Positions 16,599 to 24,383 of a stretch of 36,721 bases of DNA are shown here, one piece after another (positions within the stretch are counted from its first letter, which is position 1; every line of letters starts with the position of its first letter). The stretch comes from Sulfurovum sp. (GTDB taxonomy: Bacteria > Campylobacterota > Campylobacteria > Campylobacterales > Sulfurovaceae): NCBI GenBank assembly GCA_027082955.1, contig JALWTA010000044.1, positions 1-36,721 of the forward strand, in the 5' to 3' direction. Under the pieces are notes generated by a model. That model had not been told where the DNA came from. It did not search any database and worked only from the letters and a program-made list of their open reading frames with translations. The position numbers and the translations under genes are program-made.

Positions 16599-18074
16599 AT
16601 GATTAGTTGGATGCAAAGACACAACAAATACCTGGTATGGACCATCTGGATCGCCACCATTGCATTTATTGGTGCGGGATTTGTAGGATGGGGAAGCTAC
16701 CATTTCGGATCGCAGGCGGGCAGTGTTGCAAAAGTGGGAGACATCGAAATCAAACAATCCAAACTCAATATGGTTTACAGCAACCTTTACAACCAGTACA
16801 ACCGCATGCTTCAGGGACAGCTGGATGAAAAAAAGGCAAAAGAGATGGGTCTGGTACAGCAGGCATTTGCCACCATTGCTACACAGGCAAAACTGCTCAA
16901 TTATGCAAAAGATACAGGGCTGATCGTATCGGATGAGGAGGTCGCTCAGGCACTAGAATCCATCAAGGGTTTTCAGAGCCATGGTGCATTTGACAAAAAA
17001 GCATATGAGATGTACCTCAAATCACAACATCTCAAAGCCAAGACATTCGAAGATACACTGCGCGATGAACTCACCATCACCAAACTGCTGAACCTTCTGC
17101 ATGTTCCTGCCCTTCCCCTTGAGATAGAAACAATTGGAGCTGCAGTCGGTTCGGCAGACAAAATTGTCTATACTGTCCTTACTCCTGAAGATGTCAACAT
17201 CAGCACTGACGATGCGGCATTGAAACAATATTGGCAAGCACACAAGGAGATGTACAAAACTCCAACTACCTACAGCCTTGGTGTAGTTTGGACAGACAGC
17301 AGCAACACACCGGTCACGGAGGATGAGCTCAAATCTTTTTACAATGCAAACAGCTATAACTACACAGATGCATCAGGCAAGCAACTCTCTTTTCAGGATG
17401 CAAAAGCGGATGTAACCAAAGATCTCAGACTCAAAAAAACGAAAAAAAGCGCTCAAAAAGCCTATATTGCATTCAAGAAAGGGAAACGTGACAATGATGA
17501 AATTCTTGTCCTGCCTGTCAACGACATGAAACTCTCCAAAGAGGTTTGGGATGCGGTACGTCAAAAGCAGCCTGGCGATATTGTCAAACCTAAAATTGTC
17601 AACAACCGGTATGCCACTGTCAAGATCATCAAAGTACAACAGCCTAAAATCATGACTTTTGAACAAGCCAAAGCGCTGGTTCAACCAAAATATGAAGCAG
17701 ATGAACGCAAAAAAGCACTTTTTGCACTTGCGGAAAAGACGCTCAAAAACATAGACAAATCTCACACAAATATCTCAAACTTTATGACACTGGATCATTT
17801 TGACAACCTCGACAAGCTAAATTCACAAGAAAGTTTACAATTTTTACAAAAACTCTTTACATCTTTGAAAGAAAAAGGTATTATTACTGTATCGAATAAA
17901 GTTGTAGTTTACAATATTATCGCGCAAAAGTACCAGCCTCTGGATCAAAATCAGACAGCACTTGTCACGCAGACAGTAAATACAGCAAAAAAACGGGTAT
18001 TTGAAAATAACTTTCTCAAAGCACTGGATGAGAAATATCCGACGAAAGTTTACATGGGAGGACTCACAAATTGA
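16599..18074 (+). CDS. PpiD/SurA-like membrane-anchored periplasmic chaperone
   Basis: A 491-residue protein starting MISWMQRHNKYLVW, with one transmembrane helix near residues 13-32 and the rest in the periplasm, the plan of PpiD. The SurA-type N-domain spans about 40-190 (VAKVGDIEIKQSKL, DTGLIVSDEEVAQAL). I see no convincing parvulin (rotamase) domain in the middle, only remnants such as VWDAVRQKQPGDIVKP (about 312-327) and YATVKIIKV. It may act only as a chaperone for outer-membrane proteins. It ends in a 4-nt overlap with ftsA, the gene order I recall for this phylum. Confidence 0.8.
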   Translation: MISWMQRHNKYLVWTIWIATIAFIGAGFVGWGSYHFGSQAGSVAKVGDIEIKQSKLNMVYSNLYNQYNRMLQGQLDEKKAKEMGLVQQAFATIATQAKLLNYAKDTGLIVSDEEVAQALESIKGFQSHGAFDKKAYEMYLKSQHLKAKTFEDTLRDELTITKLLNLLHVPALPLEIETIGAAVGSADKIVYTVLTPEDVNISTDDAALKQYWQAHKEMYKTPTTYSLGVVWTDSSNTPVTEDELKSFYNANSYNYTDASGKQLSFQDAKADVTKDLRLKKTKKSAQKAYIAFKKGKRDNDEILVLPVNDMKLSKEVWDAVRQKQPGDIVKPKIVNNRYATVKIIKVQQPKIMTFEQAKALVQPKYEADERKKALFALAEKTLKNIDKSHTNISNFMTLDHFDNLDKLNSQESLQFLQKLFTSLKEKGIITVSNKVVVYNIIAQKYQPLDQNQTALVTQTVNTAKKRVFENNFLKALDEKYPTKVYMGGLTN

Positions 18075-19456
18075 GTGATACAGTTTTAGCGATCGACATC
18101 GGCTCAACAAAGATATGTGCGATCATAGCTGAAATTGACGACGAGAAAATACAGGTACTCGGTCACGGTCTTTCCAAATCACAGGGTATCAAAAAGGGTG
18201 CCATCACCAATATAGAACTAGCATCCAAGTCTATAAAAAAAGCTATCAGCGATGCTAAACGCATTGCCGGCAGCAATATTACTTCCGCTACCGTCTCCAT
18301 CTCCAATGCCTATGCCAAGAGTCTAAACTCCACGGGCATTGTCAATATTCCTCACAAAGATATCTCTATCAAAGAGATCAACCGTGTCATGCAAACCGCA
18401 CTCTACAATGCCAACGTACCAAACGAATATGAAGTGATCCATGTCCTGCCTTACAACTTCCGTGTAGATGATCAGGATTTTATCGAAGATCCGTTCGGTA
18501 TGAATGCCAGCCGTATGGAAGTGGATGTCAACATCATTATGACACAAAAATCAAACCTCTCCAACCTTAAAAAAGCGGTTCGTTCCGCAGGTGTTGAGAT
18601 TGATGGTATTGTACTGAGCGGTTACGCTTCTGCCATTGCTGTCATAGACGATGATGAAAAAGAGCTTGGTGTCGCCGTCATCGATCTGGGAGGGCAAACA
18701 AGCAACCTTGTGATCCATGTAGGCAACTCCATCCGCTACAACGATTTTCTGGGTGTAGGCTCCAACCATATCACCAATGACCTTTCTATGGCACTGCATA
18801 CTCCGCTTCAGATCGCCGAAAATGTCAAGATACGCCATGGCAACCTTATTGAAACCAGCAATGAGATCATCGAACTGCCTATTATCGGTGATGAAGAGAA
18901 CCGTAACGGTGTCTCCCTTGAGATTGTCCATTCCGTTATTTTCGCACGGGTAGAAGAAGCACTTATGCTGCTTGCGAAATCACTGGAAAAATCCGCACTG
19001 AGAGAACAGATAGGTGCAGGTATCATTCTCACTGGGGGGATGACCAAACTCAAAGGGATCAGAGAATTGGCACAGTCCATCTTTCCTGCAATGCCTGTAC
19101 GTATTGCCAAGCCCAAAGAGCTCGAAGGACTCTTTGATGAGCTCAAAGATCCTGCCTATGCTACAGCGGTAGGTCTGCTACTCTACCGTGCGGGACAGCA
19201 TACCCAGTATGAGATCAATTTCAACCAGGAGATGATGCATTCGAAAAATGTGCAAGAAAGCCTGCGCGATATTGATCTTGGTCAACAGCACTACGAAACA
19301 CAGGCTCAGCCTGAGCCAAGAGAGGAAGAGACTGCACCGCTTCAGCAAACAGAAAGACAGGCTGAAACCATCGTATTTGAAGATTTGCCGGAAATTGGGA
19401 AAGAGGACAGTAATCCCATCAAAAAACTGGGAAACTGGGTCAAACAATTATTTTAA
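18071..19456 (+). CDS. ftsA: cell division protein FtsA
   Basis: A 461-residue actin-fold protein that tethers FtsZ to the membrane and recruits the divisome. ATP-site motifs are IDIGSTK (8-14), VIDLGGQT (203-210) and GIILTGGMTKL (317-327). After residue about 390 a variable acidic linker leads to a C-terminal amphipathic helix (KKLGNWVKQLF) that acts as the membrane anchor. The start is TTG at 18071, with GGAGG at 18057-18061; TTGA overlaps the stop of the previous gene. ftsZ follows after 26 nt. Confidence 0.97.
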   Translation: MSDTVLAIDIGSTKICAIIAEIDDEKIQVLGHGLSKSQGIKKGAITNIELASKSIKKAISDAKRIAGSNITSATVSISNAYAKSLNSTGIVNIPHKDISIKEINRVMQTALYNANVPNEYEVIHVLPYNFRVDDQDFIEDPFGMNASRMEVDVNIIMTQKSNLSNLKKAVRSAGVEIDGIVLSGYASAIAVIDDDEKELGVAVIDLGGQTSNLVIHVGNSIRYNDFLGVGSNHITNDLSMALHTPLQIAENVKIRHGNLIETSNEIIELPIIGDEENRNGVSLEIVHSVIFARVEEALMLLAKSLEKSALREQIGAGIILTGGMTKLKGIRELAQSIFPAMPVRIAKPKELEGLFDELKDPAYATAVGLLLYRAGQHTQYEINFNQEMMHSKNVQESLRDIDLGQQHYETQAQPEPREEETAPLQQTERQAETIVFEDLPEIGKEDSNPIKKLGNWVKQLF

Positions 19457-19482
19457 ACACATCACAAAAAGGGAGGGAAGAA

Positions 19483-20643
19483 ATGGAAGAGTTTGAAATC
19501 GACATCGTCGAAACGAAGTGCCACACAAACGGTGCAAAGATTAAAGCCATAGGTGTCGGAGGCGGCGGCGGAAATATGATCAACCACATGATCCAGGAAG
19601 GGATCAACAGTATCGATCTGATTGTTGCAAACACCGATGCTCAAGCACTGGAAAGTTCACTCGCACCGTACAAAATGCAGCTTGGTATGAATGCTACACG
19701 CGGTCTGGGTGCGGGTATGGTACCTGAAAAAGGACGTGAAGCGGCACTGGAGAGCTTTGAAGATATCAAAGCGATGCTCGAAGGTTCCGATATTGTCTTT
19801 ATCTCCGCAGGACTTGGCGGCGGTACAGGAACCGGTGCGGCACCTATCATTGCACAGGCGGCAAAAGAGGTTGGTGCATTGACCGTTTCCATTGTCACAA
19901 GCCCGTTTAAATTTGAGGGGCGCAAACGTACCAAACTGGCAAAAGAGGGACTTGAAGAGCTCAAACGTGAAAGTGACTCTATCATTGTTGTTCCCAATGA
20001 AAAACTGCTCTCCATCGTCGAAAAGAACCTCGGGATCAAAGAGAGTTTCAGAATGGTCGATGACATTCTTGCACAAGCAGTTGGCGGTATCTCAAAGGTG
20101 ATCCTCTCTCACGGTGAGAATGACATCAACCTTGACTTTGCCGATGTCAAAACCGTTATGAGCCACAGAGGACTCGCACTCATGGGTACAGGCTACAGCA
20201 CCGGAACAAACGCGGCATACGATGCTGCAAAAGCTGCCATAGAGTCACCACTGCTTGACAATATCTCAATTGACGGTGCTATGGGTGTGCTGGTACACTT
20301 CGATATCCACCCTGACTATCCTATCATGGAGATTGGTGAAGCAATGAGCATTGTCGAAGAGAGTGCCGATGAGGATGCTTCTGTTATCTTTGGTACTACT
20401 ACCAACCCTGACATGGCGATTGATGAAGTAAAAATTACCATTATCGCCACAGGCTTTGAGGACAAAAATGCCATTCCTGACCCTTCTGTAAAGCCGGCAA
20501 CACAAAAGACGCTGATTAACAGTAACAGCACGACAAATACCATCAACACAATGGCAGGTACAAGACGTATGGTCGTCGGAAGCGACTATGAAAACGAGGA
20601 TATCCTTGATGTACCAACATTTCTGAGAAAGCAGATGGACTAG
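19483..20643 (+). CDS. ftsZ: cell division GTPase FtsZ
   Basis: A 386-residue tubulin-like GTPase forming the Z ring. The nucleotide motifs are GVGGGGGNMI (24-33) and the tubulin signature GGGTGTG (112-118). The C-terminal linker ends in the conserved tail DVPTFLRKQMD, which binds FtsA. A strong GGGAGG lies 8-9 nt before the ATG. It is co-transcribed with ftsA. The length is typical. Confidence 0.98.
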   Translation: MEEFEIDIVETKCHTNGAKIKAIGVGGGGGNMINHMIQEGINSIDLIVANTDAQALESSLAPYKMQLGMNATRGLGAGMVPEKGREAALESFEDIKAMLEGSDIVFISAGLGGGTGTGAAPIIAQAAKEVGALTVSIVTSPFKFEGRKRTKLAKEGLEELKRESDSIIVVPNEKLLSIVEKNLGIKESFRMVDDILAQAVGGISKVILSHGENDINLDFADVKTVMSHRGLALMGTGYSTGTNAAYDAAKAAIESPLLDNISIDGAMGVLVHFDIHPDYPIMEIGEAMSIVEESADEDASVIFGTTTNPDMAIDEVKITIIATGFEDKNAIPDPSVKPATQKTLINSNSTTNTINTMAGTRRMVVGSDYENEDILDVPTFLRKQMD

Positions 20644-20675
20644 ACACCTTTTTTCTTCCCCCTCTTCCAACCAAG

Positions 20676-20696
20676 ACAGCAGTGTCTCACTGCTGT
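20676..20696 (+). terminator. hairpin downstream of ftsZ
   Basis: A perfect 9-bp stem ACAGCAGTG / CACTGCTGT with a TCT loop, 33 nt after the ftsZ stop. A T-run occurs at 20710-20716, 13 nt beyond the stem, which is farther than usual. It probably ends or stabilises the ftsAZ transcript. Confidence 0.45.
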
Positions 20697-20757
20697 GCAC
20701 TATTAACCCTTTTTTTGCTATGATTCTCCATTAAAATTTCCAACAAGGAACAAGACA

Positions 20758-21351
20758 ATGAAACATATTAAAACCCTATCAACCATCGCAATGACTGGTA
20801 TGGCTGCCGTACTGGCTACCGGTGTGACAGGATGCGGACAAAAACAGCAAGAGGAACAGCCACAAGCCAAAGGCGCGTTTGTTGTCATTGAGGAGACAGC
20901 ACCCGGGAAATATAAAATCAAAGATGAATACCCTTCCGATGAGACACGTATCATTCTTAAAAAACTGGATGGTTCTGAAAGAGTATTGACAAAAGAGGAG
21001 ATGGATGCACTAGTCAAACAAGAAGCTGCCAAGATTGACAACGGTACTTCGCCCCTGACACAGCCTGATGCACAGATGCAGATGCAAGGGGGAATGGGAC
21101 TTGGAGAGGCGATCCTCGCTTCGGCAGCCGGTGCCATCATCGGTTCATGGATAGGCAGCAAACTCTTTGGCAACCAAAACTACCAAAACAACAGAAAAGC
21201 AGGTTACAAATCACCGTCAACCTACCAACGCAGCAAAAACAGCTTCAGCAAAGCACGCAAAAGCACAACCAAACGCAGCGGCTTCTTTGGCAACAAAAAA
21301 ACATCTGGAAGGAGCGGCTTTTTCAAAAGTGGCGGCTTCTTTGGCGGTTAG
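20758..21351 (+). CDS. UPF0323 family lipoprotein
   Basis: A 197-residue lipoprotein: signal peptide with lipobox VTGC (Cys at about 26), then a soluble part with KGAFVVIEETAPGKYKI and SERVLTKEEMDAL, a Gly/Ala-rich segment (about 115-140, GEAILASAAGAIIGSWIGSKLFG) that may insert in a membrane, and a low-complexity basic tail rich in Ser, Lys, Phe and Gly (SGFFG-type repeats). It matches the UPF0323 family I know only from Campylobacterota; its function is not established. AAGGAA precedes the ATG and TATGAT (20719-20724) is a possible -10 box. The next gene begins 2 nt after its stop. Confidence 0.85.
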   Translation: MKHIKTLSTIAMTGMAAVLATGVTGCGQKQQEEQPQAKGAFVVIEETAPGKYKIKDEYPSDETRIILKKLDGSERVLTKEEMDALVKQEAAKIDNGTSPLTQPDAQMQMQGGMGLGEAILASAAGAIIGSWIGSKLFGNQNYQNNRKAGYKSPSTYQRSKNSFSKARKSTTKRSGFFGNKKTSGRSGFFKSGGFFGG

Positions 21352-21353
21352 GT

Positions 21354-22532
21354 ATGATAGAGCTTAAGAAAGTAAAATCTCTCGATCCTGCATACTTGGA
21401 AAAACTTGGGTTTGTGTGGCATACCGACAGTGACGACACCCCCTATGTCTCTGACTCACTTATTGTCTTGTCAGAAGCAGAGGCAGAAGCCTACTACGAA
21501 GCCGGCAACACACTCTATGATATGTTTATTGAAGCGGCACAGTATGTCATTGACAACAACCTCTTCCATGAGATTGGCATCCCGTTCAATCTGGTAGAGC
21601 TCATCAAAGAGAGCTGGGAGAGTGATGTCCACTGGCACCTTTATGGCCGTTTCGATCTTGCAGGAGGGATCGACGGCAAGCCGATCAAACTGCTTGAGTT
21701 CAATGCCGACACCCCCACTGCCCTCTTTGAAACTGCAATAATACAATGGGCAATGCTCAAACAAAACGGCATGGAAGAGACTGCACAGTTTAACGGTGTC
21801 TATGAAGCCCTGTTTGAAAACTTCAAACGACTGGTAACGCTCGATGAGGATGTGAGCGATTTTGAGACTCGCTATGAGGGATGGAAGTTTCTCTTTACCT
21901 CCATCCGCGGCAACAGCGAAGAGGAAAACACTGTTCGGCTCTTACAGCATATCGCCACTGAAGTAGGTTACGAAACAGCGTTTGCCTACATCGACGAAGT
22001 AGAGTTTGATGCGCAGGAAGGCATCTTTTATAACGATGAACAGTATGAACTCTGGTTCAAACTCATTCCGTGGGAAGACATTGCCCTTGAAGAGCCCGAC
22101 CTTGCTATGATGCTGACAAATATCATCAAAAACCAAAAAGCGATCATCTTCAACCCTGCCTATACCCTGCTCTTCCAGAGCAAAGGTCTGCTGCCGATCC
22201 TATGGCAACTCTACCCCAACCATCCGCTGCTTTTGGAAAGCGCTTTTGAGCCACTCGATGCAGCAAAACAGGTACAAAAACCGGTCTTTGGACGTGAAGG
22301 AGAGAGTGTACGCATCCTTGAAAACGGTGCAGTCACCTCCGGCAGTGAAGGCGACTACGACAACCATAAAATGGTCTATCAGGCATACACCCCACTGCCA
22401 CAGGATGCCGAGGGCAACTGCTATCAGGCGGGGGTATTTTTTGCTTATGAAGCGTGCGGAGTCGGCTTTAGAAAAGGTGGGAAGATACTCGACAATATGT
22501 CCAAGTTTGTGGGGCATATTGTAGAGTCGTAA
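21354..22532 (+). CDS. glutathionylspermidine synthase-like ATP-grasp protein
   Basis: A 392-residue protein with the C-terminal (synthetase) domain of glutathionylspermidine synthase, similar in size to E. coli YgiC and YjfC. These are ATP-grasp ligases whose true substrates are not known. Family-like segments include YGRFDLAGGIDGKPIKLLEFNADTP written in part as RFDLAGGIDG and LLEFNADTPT, VFGREGESVRI near the C-terminus and AGVFFAYEACGVGFR. The ATG at 21354 lies 2 nt after the UPF0323 stop. No strong ribosome-binding site is visible, so translation is probably coupled. An in-frame extension to 21147 only overlaps the lipoprotein and is rejected. Confidence 0.85.
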   Translation: MIELKKVKSLDPAYLEKLGFVWHTDSDDTPYVSDSLIVLSEAEAEAYYEAGNTLYDMFIEAAQYVIDNNLFHEIGIPFNLVELIKESWESDVHWHLYGRFDLAGGIDGKPIKLLEFNADTPTALFETAIIQWAMLKQNGMEETAQFNGVYEALFENFKRLVTLDEDVSDFETRYEGWKFLFTSIRGNSEEENTVRLLQHIATEVGYETAFAYIDEVEFDAQEGIFYNDEQYELWFKLIPWEDIALEEPDLAMMLTNIIKNQKAIIFNPAYTLLFQSKGLLPILWQLYPNHPLLLESAFEPLDAAKQVQKPVFGREGESVRILENGAVTSGSEGDYDNHKMVYQAYTPLPQDAEGNCYQAGVFFAYEACGVGFRKGGKILDNMSKFVGHIVES

Positions 22533-22621
22533 AAGAAGCCCTACTCTCTCCTTTCTCTATCATTCCAATGACCTTTATGCCTATTATCTGATACATACAT
22601 CCCATATCAAAACCAATCACT

Positions 22622-22648
22622 GAAAATATGTCAATTTGACATATTTTC
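22622..22648. promoter_or_regulatory. 27-bp perfect palindrome upstream of the toxin-antitoxin pair
   Basis: Arms of 13 bp (GAAAATATGTCAA and its complement) around a single central T, 75 nt before the toxin start. It contains TTGACA, so it may overlap a -35 element. Its placement fits an autoregulatory operator for the antitoxin. A terminator for the upstream gene is less likely because a stem around a one-base centre has almost no loop and no T-run follows. Confidence 0.5.
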
Positions 22649-22704
22649 TCTCTCTAACACAGTAATATGGCACTATATCATCATAACATTACATTGACAA
22701 TCTG

Positions 22705-22710
22705 TATAAT
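22705..22710 (+). promoter_or_regulatory. -10 box of the toxin-antitoxin operon
   Basis: Perfect TATAAT 12 nt before the toxin ATG, with AGGA at 22713-22716. If it is used, the transcript has a very short leader. Confidence 0.4.
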
Positions 22711-22722
22711 TTAGGATACACT

Positions 22723-23031
22723 ATGGAGTATATTGTTTATGAGACAGCTCAATTTAGTGCATGGCTGGAACGTCTCAAAAATGTCTCAGCCAAGATTGCT
22801 ATAGTACGTCGCATTGAACGTATCAAGAAAGGCAACTTTGGTGACCACAAACGGATAGAGACACATCTGTGGGAACTGAGATTGACACTTGGTTCCGGAT
22901 ATCGCGTTTACTATACTATACAAGAAAATCGGGTTGTTTTGCTCATAAACGGTGGTGATAAATCCACACAACAAAAAGATATAAACACAGCACGCATACT
23001 TCTTAAGGAGATAGAAGATGAAAACAGATAA
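22723..23031 (+). CDS. RelE/ParE-superfamily toxin (HI1419 type)
   Basis: A 102-residue protein of the putative addiction-module killer family related to RelE and HigB. Typical features are the basic helix RRIERIKKGNFGDHKRIE (about 29-46), the strand motif LWELRLTLGSGYRVYYT (49-65) and LLINGGDKSTQQKDI (73-87). Such toxins usually cleave mRNA on the ribosome. The toxin gene comes first and overlaps the antitoxin by 14 nt, the order known for this subfamily and for HigBA. Confidence 0.9.
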   Translation: MEYIVYETAQFSAWLERLKNVSAKIAIVRRIERIKKGNFGDHKRIETHLWELRLTLGSGYRVYYTIQENRVVLLINGGDKSTQQKDINTARILLKEIEDENR

Positions 23032-23299
23032 AAGTCGGGAGTTTGATATTGCCAACTATCTGACATCCCAAGAGCTCATTACCGAATATATCAATCAGGT
23101 ACTTGCTGACGGTGATACCGATGAACTTCTTGAAGCCATCGGGCACATTGCCAGAGCACGCAGCATGACACGTGTTGCTAAAGAGACAGGACTTCAAAGA
23201 GAATCTCTCTACAAAAGTCTCAAAGCCGGAGCCAACCCGAAATTTGATACCGTAGTGAAAGTTTTGAACAGTTTTGGAGTGAAGCTTCAGGCTGTATAG
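23018..23299 (+). CDS. antitoxin with Xre-like HTH (HI1420 type)
   Basis: A 93-residue partner of the preceding toxin. The N-terminal part is FDIANYLTSQELITEYINQ. A helix-turn-helix follows at about 51-85 (TRVAKETGLQRESLYKSL, then the conserved PKFDTVVKVLNSFGVKL). It should neutralise the toxin and repress the operon. AAGGAG lies 7 nt before the ATG, within the toxin gene. Confidence 0.9.
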   Translation: MKTDKSREFDIANYLTSQELITEYINQVLADGDTDELLEAIGHIARARSMTRVAKETGLQRESLYKSLKAGANPKFDTVVKVLNSFGVKLQAV

Positions 23300-23323
23300 G
23301 TTATATACTTTTAGGATACCCTA

Positions 23324-24169
23324 TCATTTTGAATCTTCACTTTCAGGCTTCATACACCCCGAACACTCATAAGAGATAATCTTTGGTTGTGGCAGATCGA
23401 TGCGTGCGGCTGTCAACTTTCCGCCCCAAAGACATCCCGTGTCAAGCGCCAAGACATTTTCATCCTCATAAAAGCCAAGCGTTGACCAGTGCCCAAAAAC
23501 GATCTTTAGTTCAATCTCTTTGCGGTTTTCACACTCAAACCACGGTTTCATCCCTTTTGCACGTACTTGAGGTGTTGGTGCGCCTTTTTGTTTAAAATCA
23601 AGCCTATGGTCTTTGTAACAGTAACGCATACGGGTAAAGGCACTGACAATATAACGGTCAATATCCTCTTCACTCGCCTTGCGCTCAAAACGCTCTACTC
23701 CGTTTTGAAACATCTTTTTTAGCCATACATCGGCATGATCGCTGCGCAGCTTCTCCTCTATACGTTTGGCATACGCCATCGCCATACCAAGGTCAAACTC
23801 CGGGCTGATACCCGCATGTGCCATACAGTAGCCAAGTTTGAAGTCGGTATGCAAAAAGGGCTGAGAGCGCAGCCAGTCAATAAGCTCTTTGGCTTTGGGA
23901 GAGGCAAGGATAGGATCAATGGTCGGATTGGATTTTTTGATGCCGTAGTAGGCAGCTATGAGTGTGAGGTCGTGATTACCAAGTACCATATGTACTGAGT
24001 CTTTGATGCTGTAGAGATACTCCAAAACCGCTAACGAATCATCCCCACGGTTGACAACATCCCCCGCCAGCCACAACCTGTCATAACGCGGGTCAAACTG
24101 GATTGTTTGCAGCAATTTCTGAAAAGAGCTGTAACACCCCTGAATATCGCCGATAGCCCATGTACTCAT
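23324..24169 (-). CDS. apaH: symmetrical bis(5'-nucleosyl)-tetraphosphatase
   Basis: A 281-residue metallophosphatase that splits Ap4A into two ADP, and may act on Np4-capped RNA. Motifs are GDIQGCY (7-13), GDVVNRGDDS, LGNHDLTL and MAHAGISP. I use ATG 24169, which gives the typical family length and starts MSTWAIGDIQGC. An in-frame extension to 24232 adds only a peptide encoded by intergenic heptads. GGAG is 8 nt before the ATG, but both lie inside a perfect hairpin, suggesting controlled translation. It is downstream of the glycosylase gene on the same strand. Confidence 0.92.
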   Translation of the reverse strand: MSTWAIGDIQGCYSSFQKLLQTIQFDPRYDRLWLAGDVVNRGDDSLAVLEYLYSIKDSVHMVLGNHDLTLIAAYYGIKKSNPTIDPILASPKAKELIDWLRSQPFLHTDFKLGYCMAHAGISPEFDLGMAMAYAKRIEEKLRSDHADVWLKKMFQNGVERFERKASEEDIDRYIVSAFTRMRYCYKDHRLDFKQKGAPTPQVRAKGMKPWFECENRKEIELKIVFGHWSTLGFYEDENVLALDTGCLWGGKLTAARIDLPQPKIISYECSGCMKPESEDSK

Positions 24170-24188
24170 TGGAGGAACTCCAATGAGT
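24164..24188 (-). promoter_or_regulatory. hairpin sequestering the apaH ribosome-binding site and start codon
   Basis: Perfect inverted repeat with 11-bp arms (ACTCATTGGAG / CTCCAATGAGT) and a 3-nt loop. In the mRNA the 5' arm ends with the GGAG ribosome-binding site and the 3' arm contains the AUG at 24169-24167, so both signals are base-paired. This would inhibit initiation until melted by temperature, a protein or upstream translation. A DNA operator is the alternative. Confidence 0.55.
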
Positions 24189-24218
24189 GAGTGAAGAGTG
24201 AATAGTGAAGAGTGAAGA
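24184..24218 (-). repeat. heptad tract F (opposite orientation)
   Basis: Five 7-nt units on +: TGAGTGA, GTGAAGA, GTGAATA, GTGAAGA, GTGAAGA. Read on minus they are CTCTTCA-type heptads running into the apaH hairpin. Unlike the other tracts they lie at the 5' end of a gene and no GGTGCGT palindrome is adjacent. Positions 24219-24298 hold nothing I recognise. Confidence 0.6.
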
Positions 24219-24298
24219 GTTGTGGTATGCATTGCAAGGCAAAGCTAAAATCTAATTTTAATTCCTCATTCAAATGCAGCTCCTCATTTTTATTTCTT

Positions 24299-24383
24299 GG
24301 TGCGTGGTTACGCACCCTACCTTAACCCTAAATTCTAAATCCTAAACCCTCAGCACTCAACACTCAACGCTGATCACTGATCC
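24299..24383 (+). repeat. palindrome plus heptad tract B
   Basis: Palindrome GGTGCGT-GGTT-ACGCACC (24299-24316), then CTAC, then nine consecutive heptads each starting with CT (24321-24383), such as CTAAATC, CTAAACC, CTCAACA and CTGATCA. The stop codon of the DNA glycosylase gene (24364-24366) is inside the seventh heptad, so its last five residues (ISDQR) are encoded mostly by the tract. Confidence 0.75.

Noticed and set aside
21147-21353. 69-codon upstream extension of the ATP-grasp gene
   Set aside because: It lies in the wrong frame of the lipoprotein tail and reads as a low-complexity Gln/Lys peptide; the family length fits the ATG at 21354.
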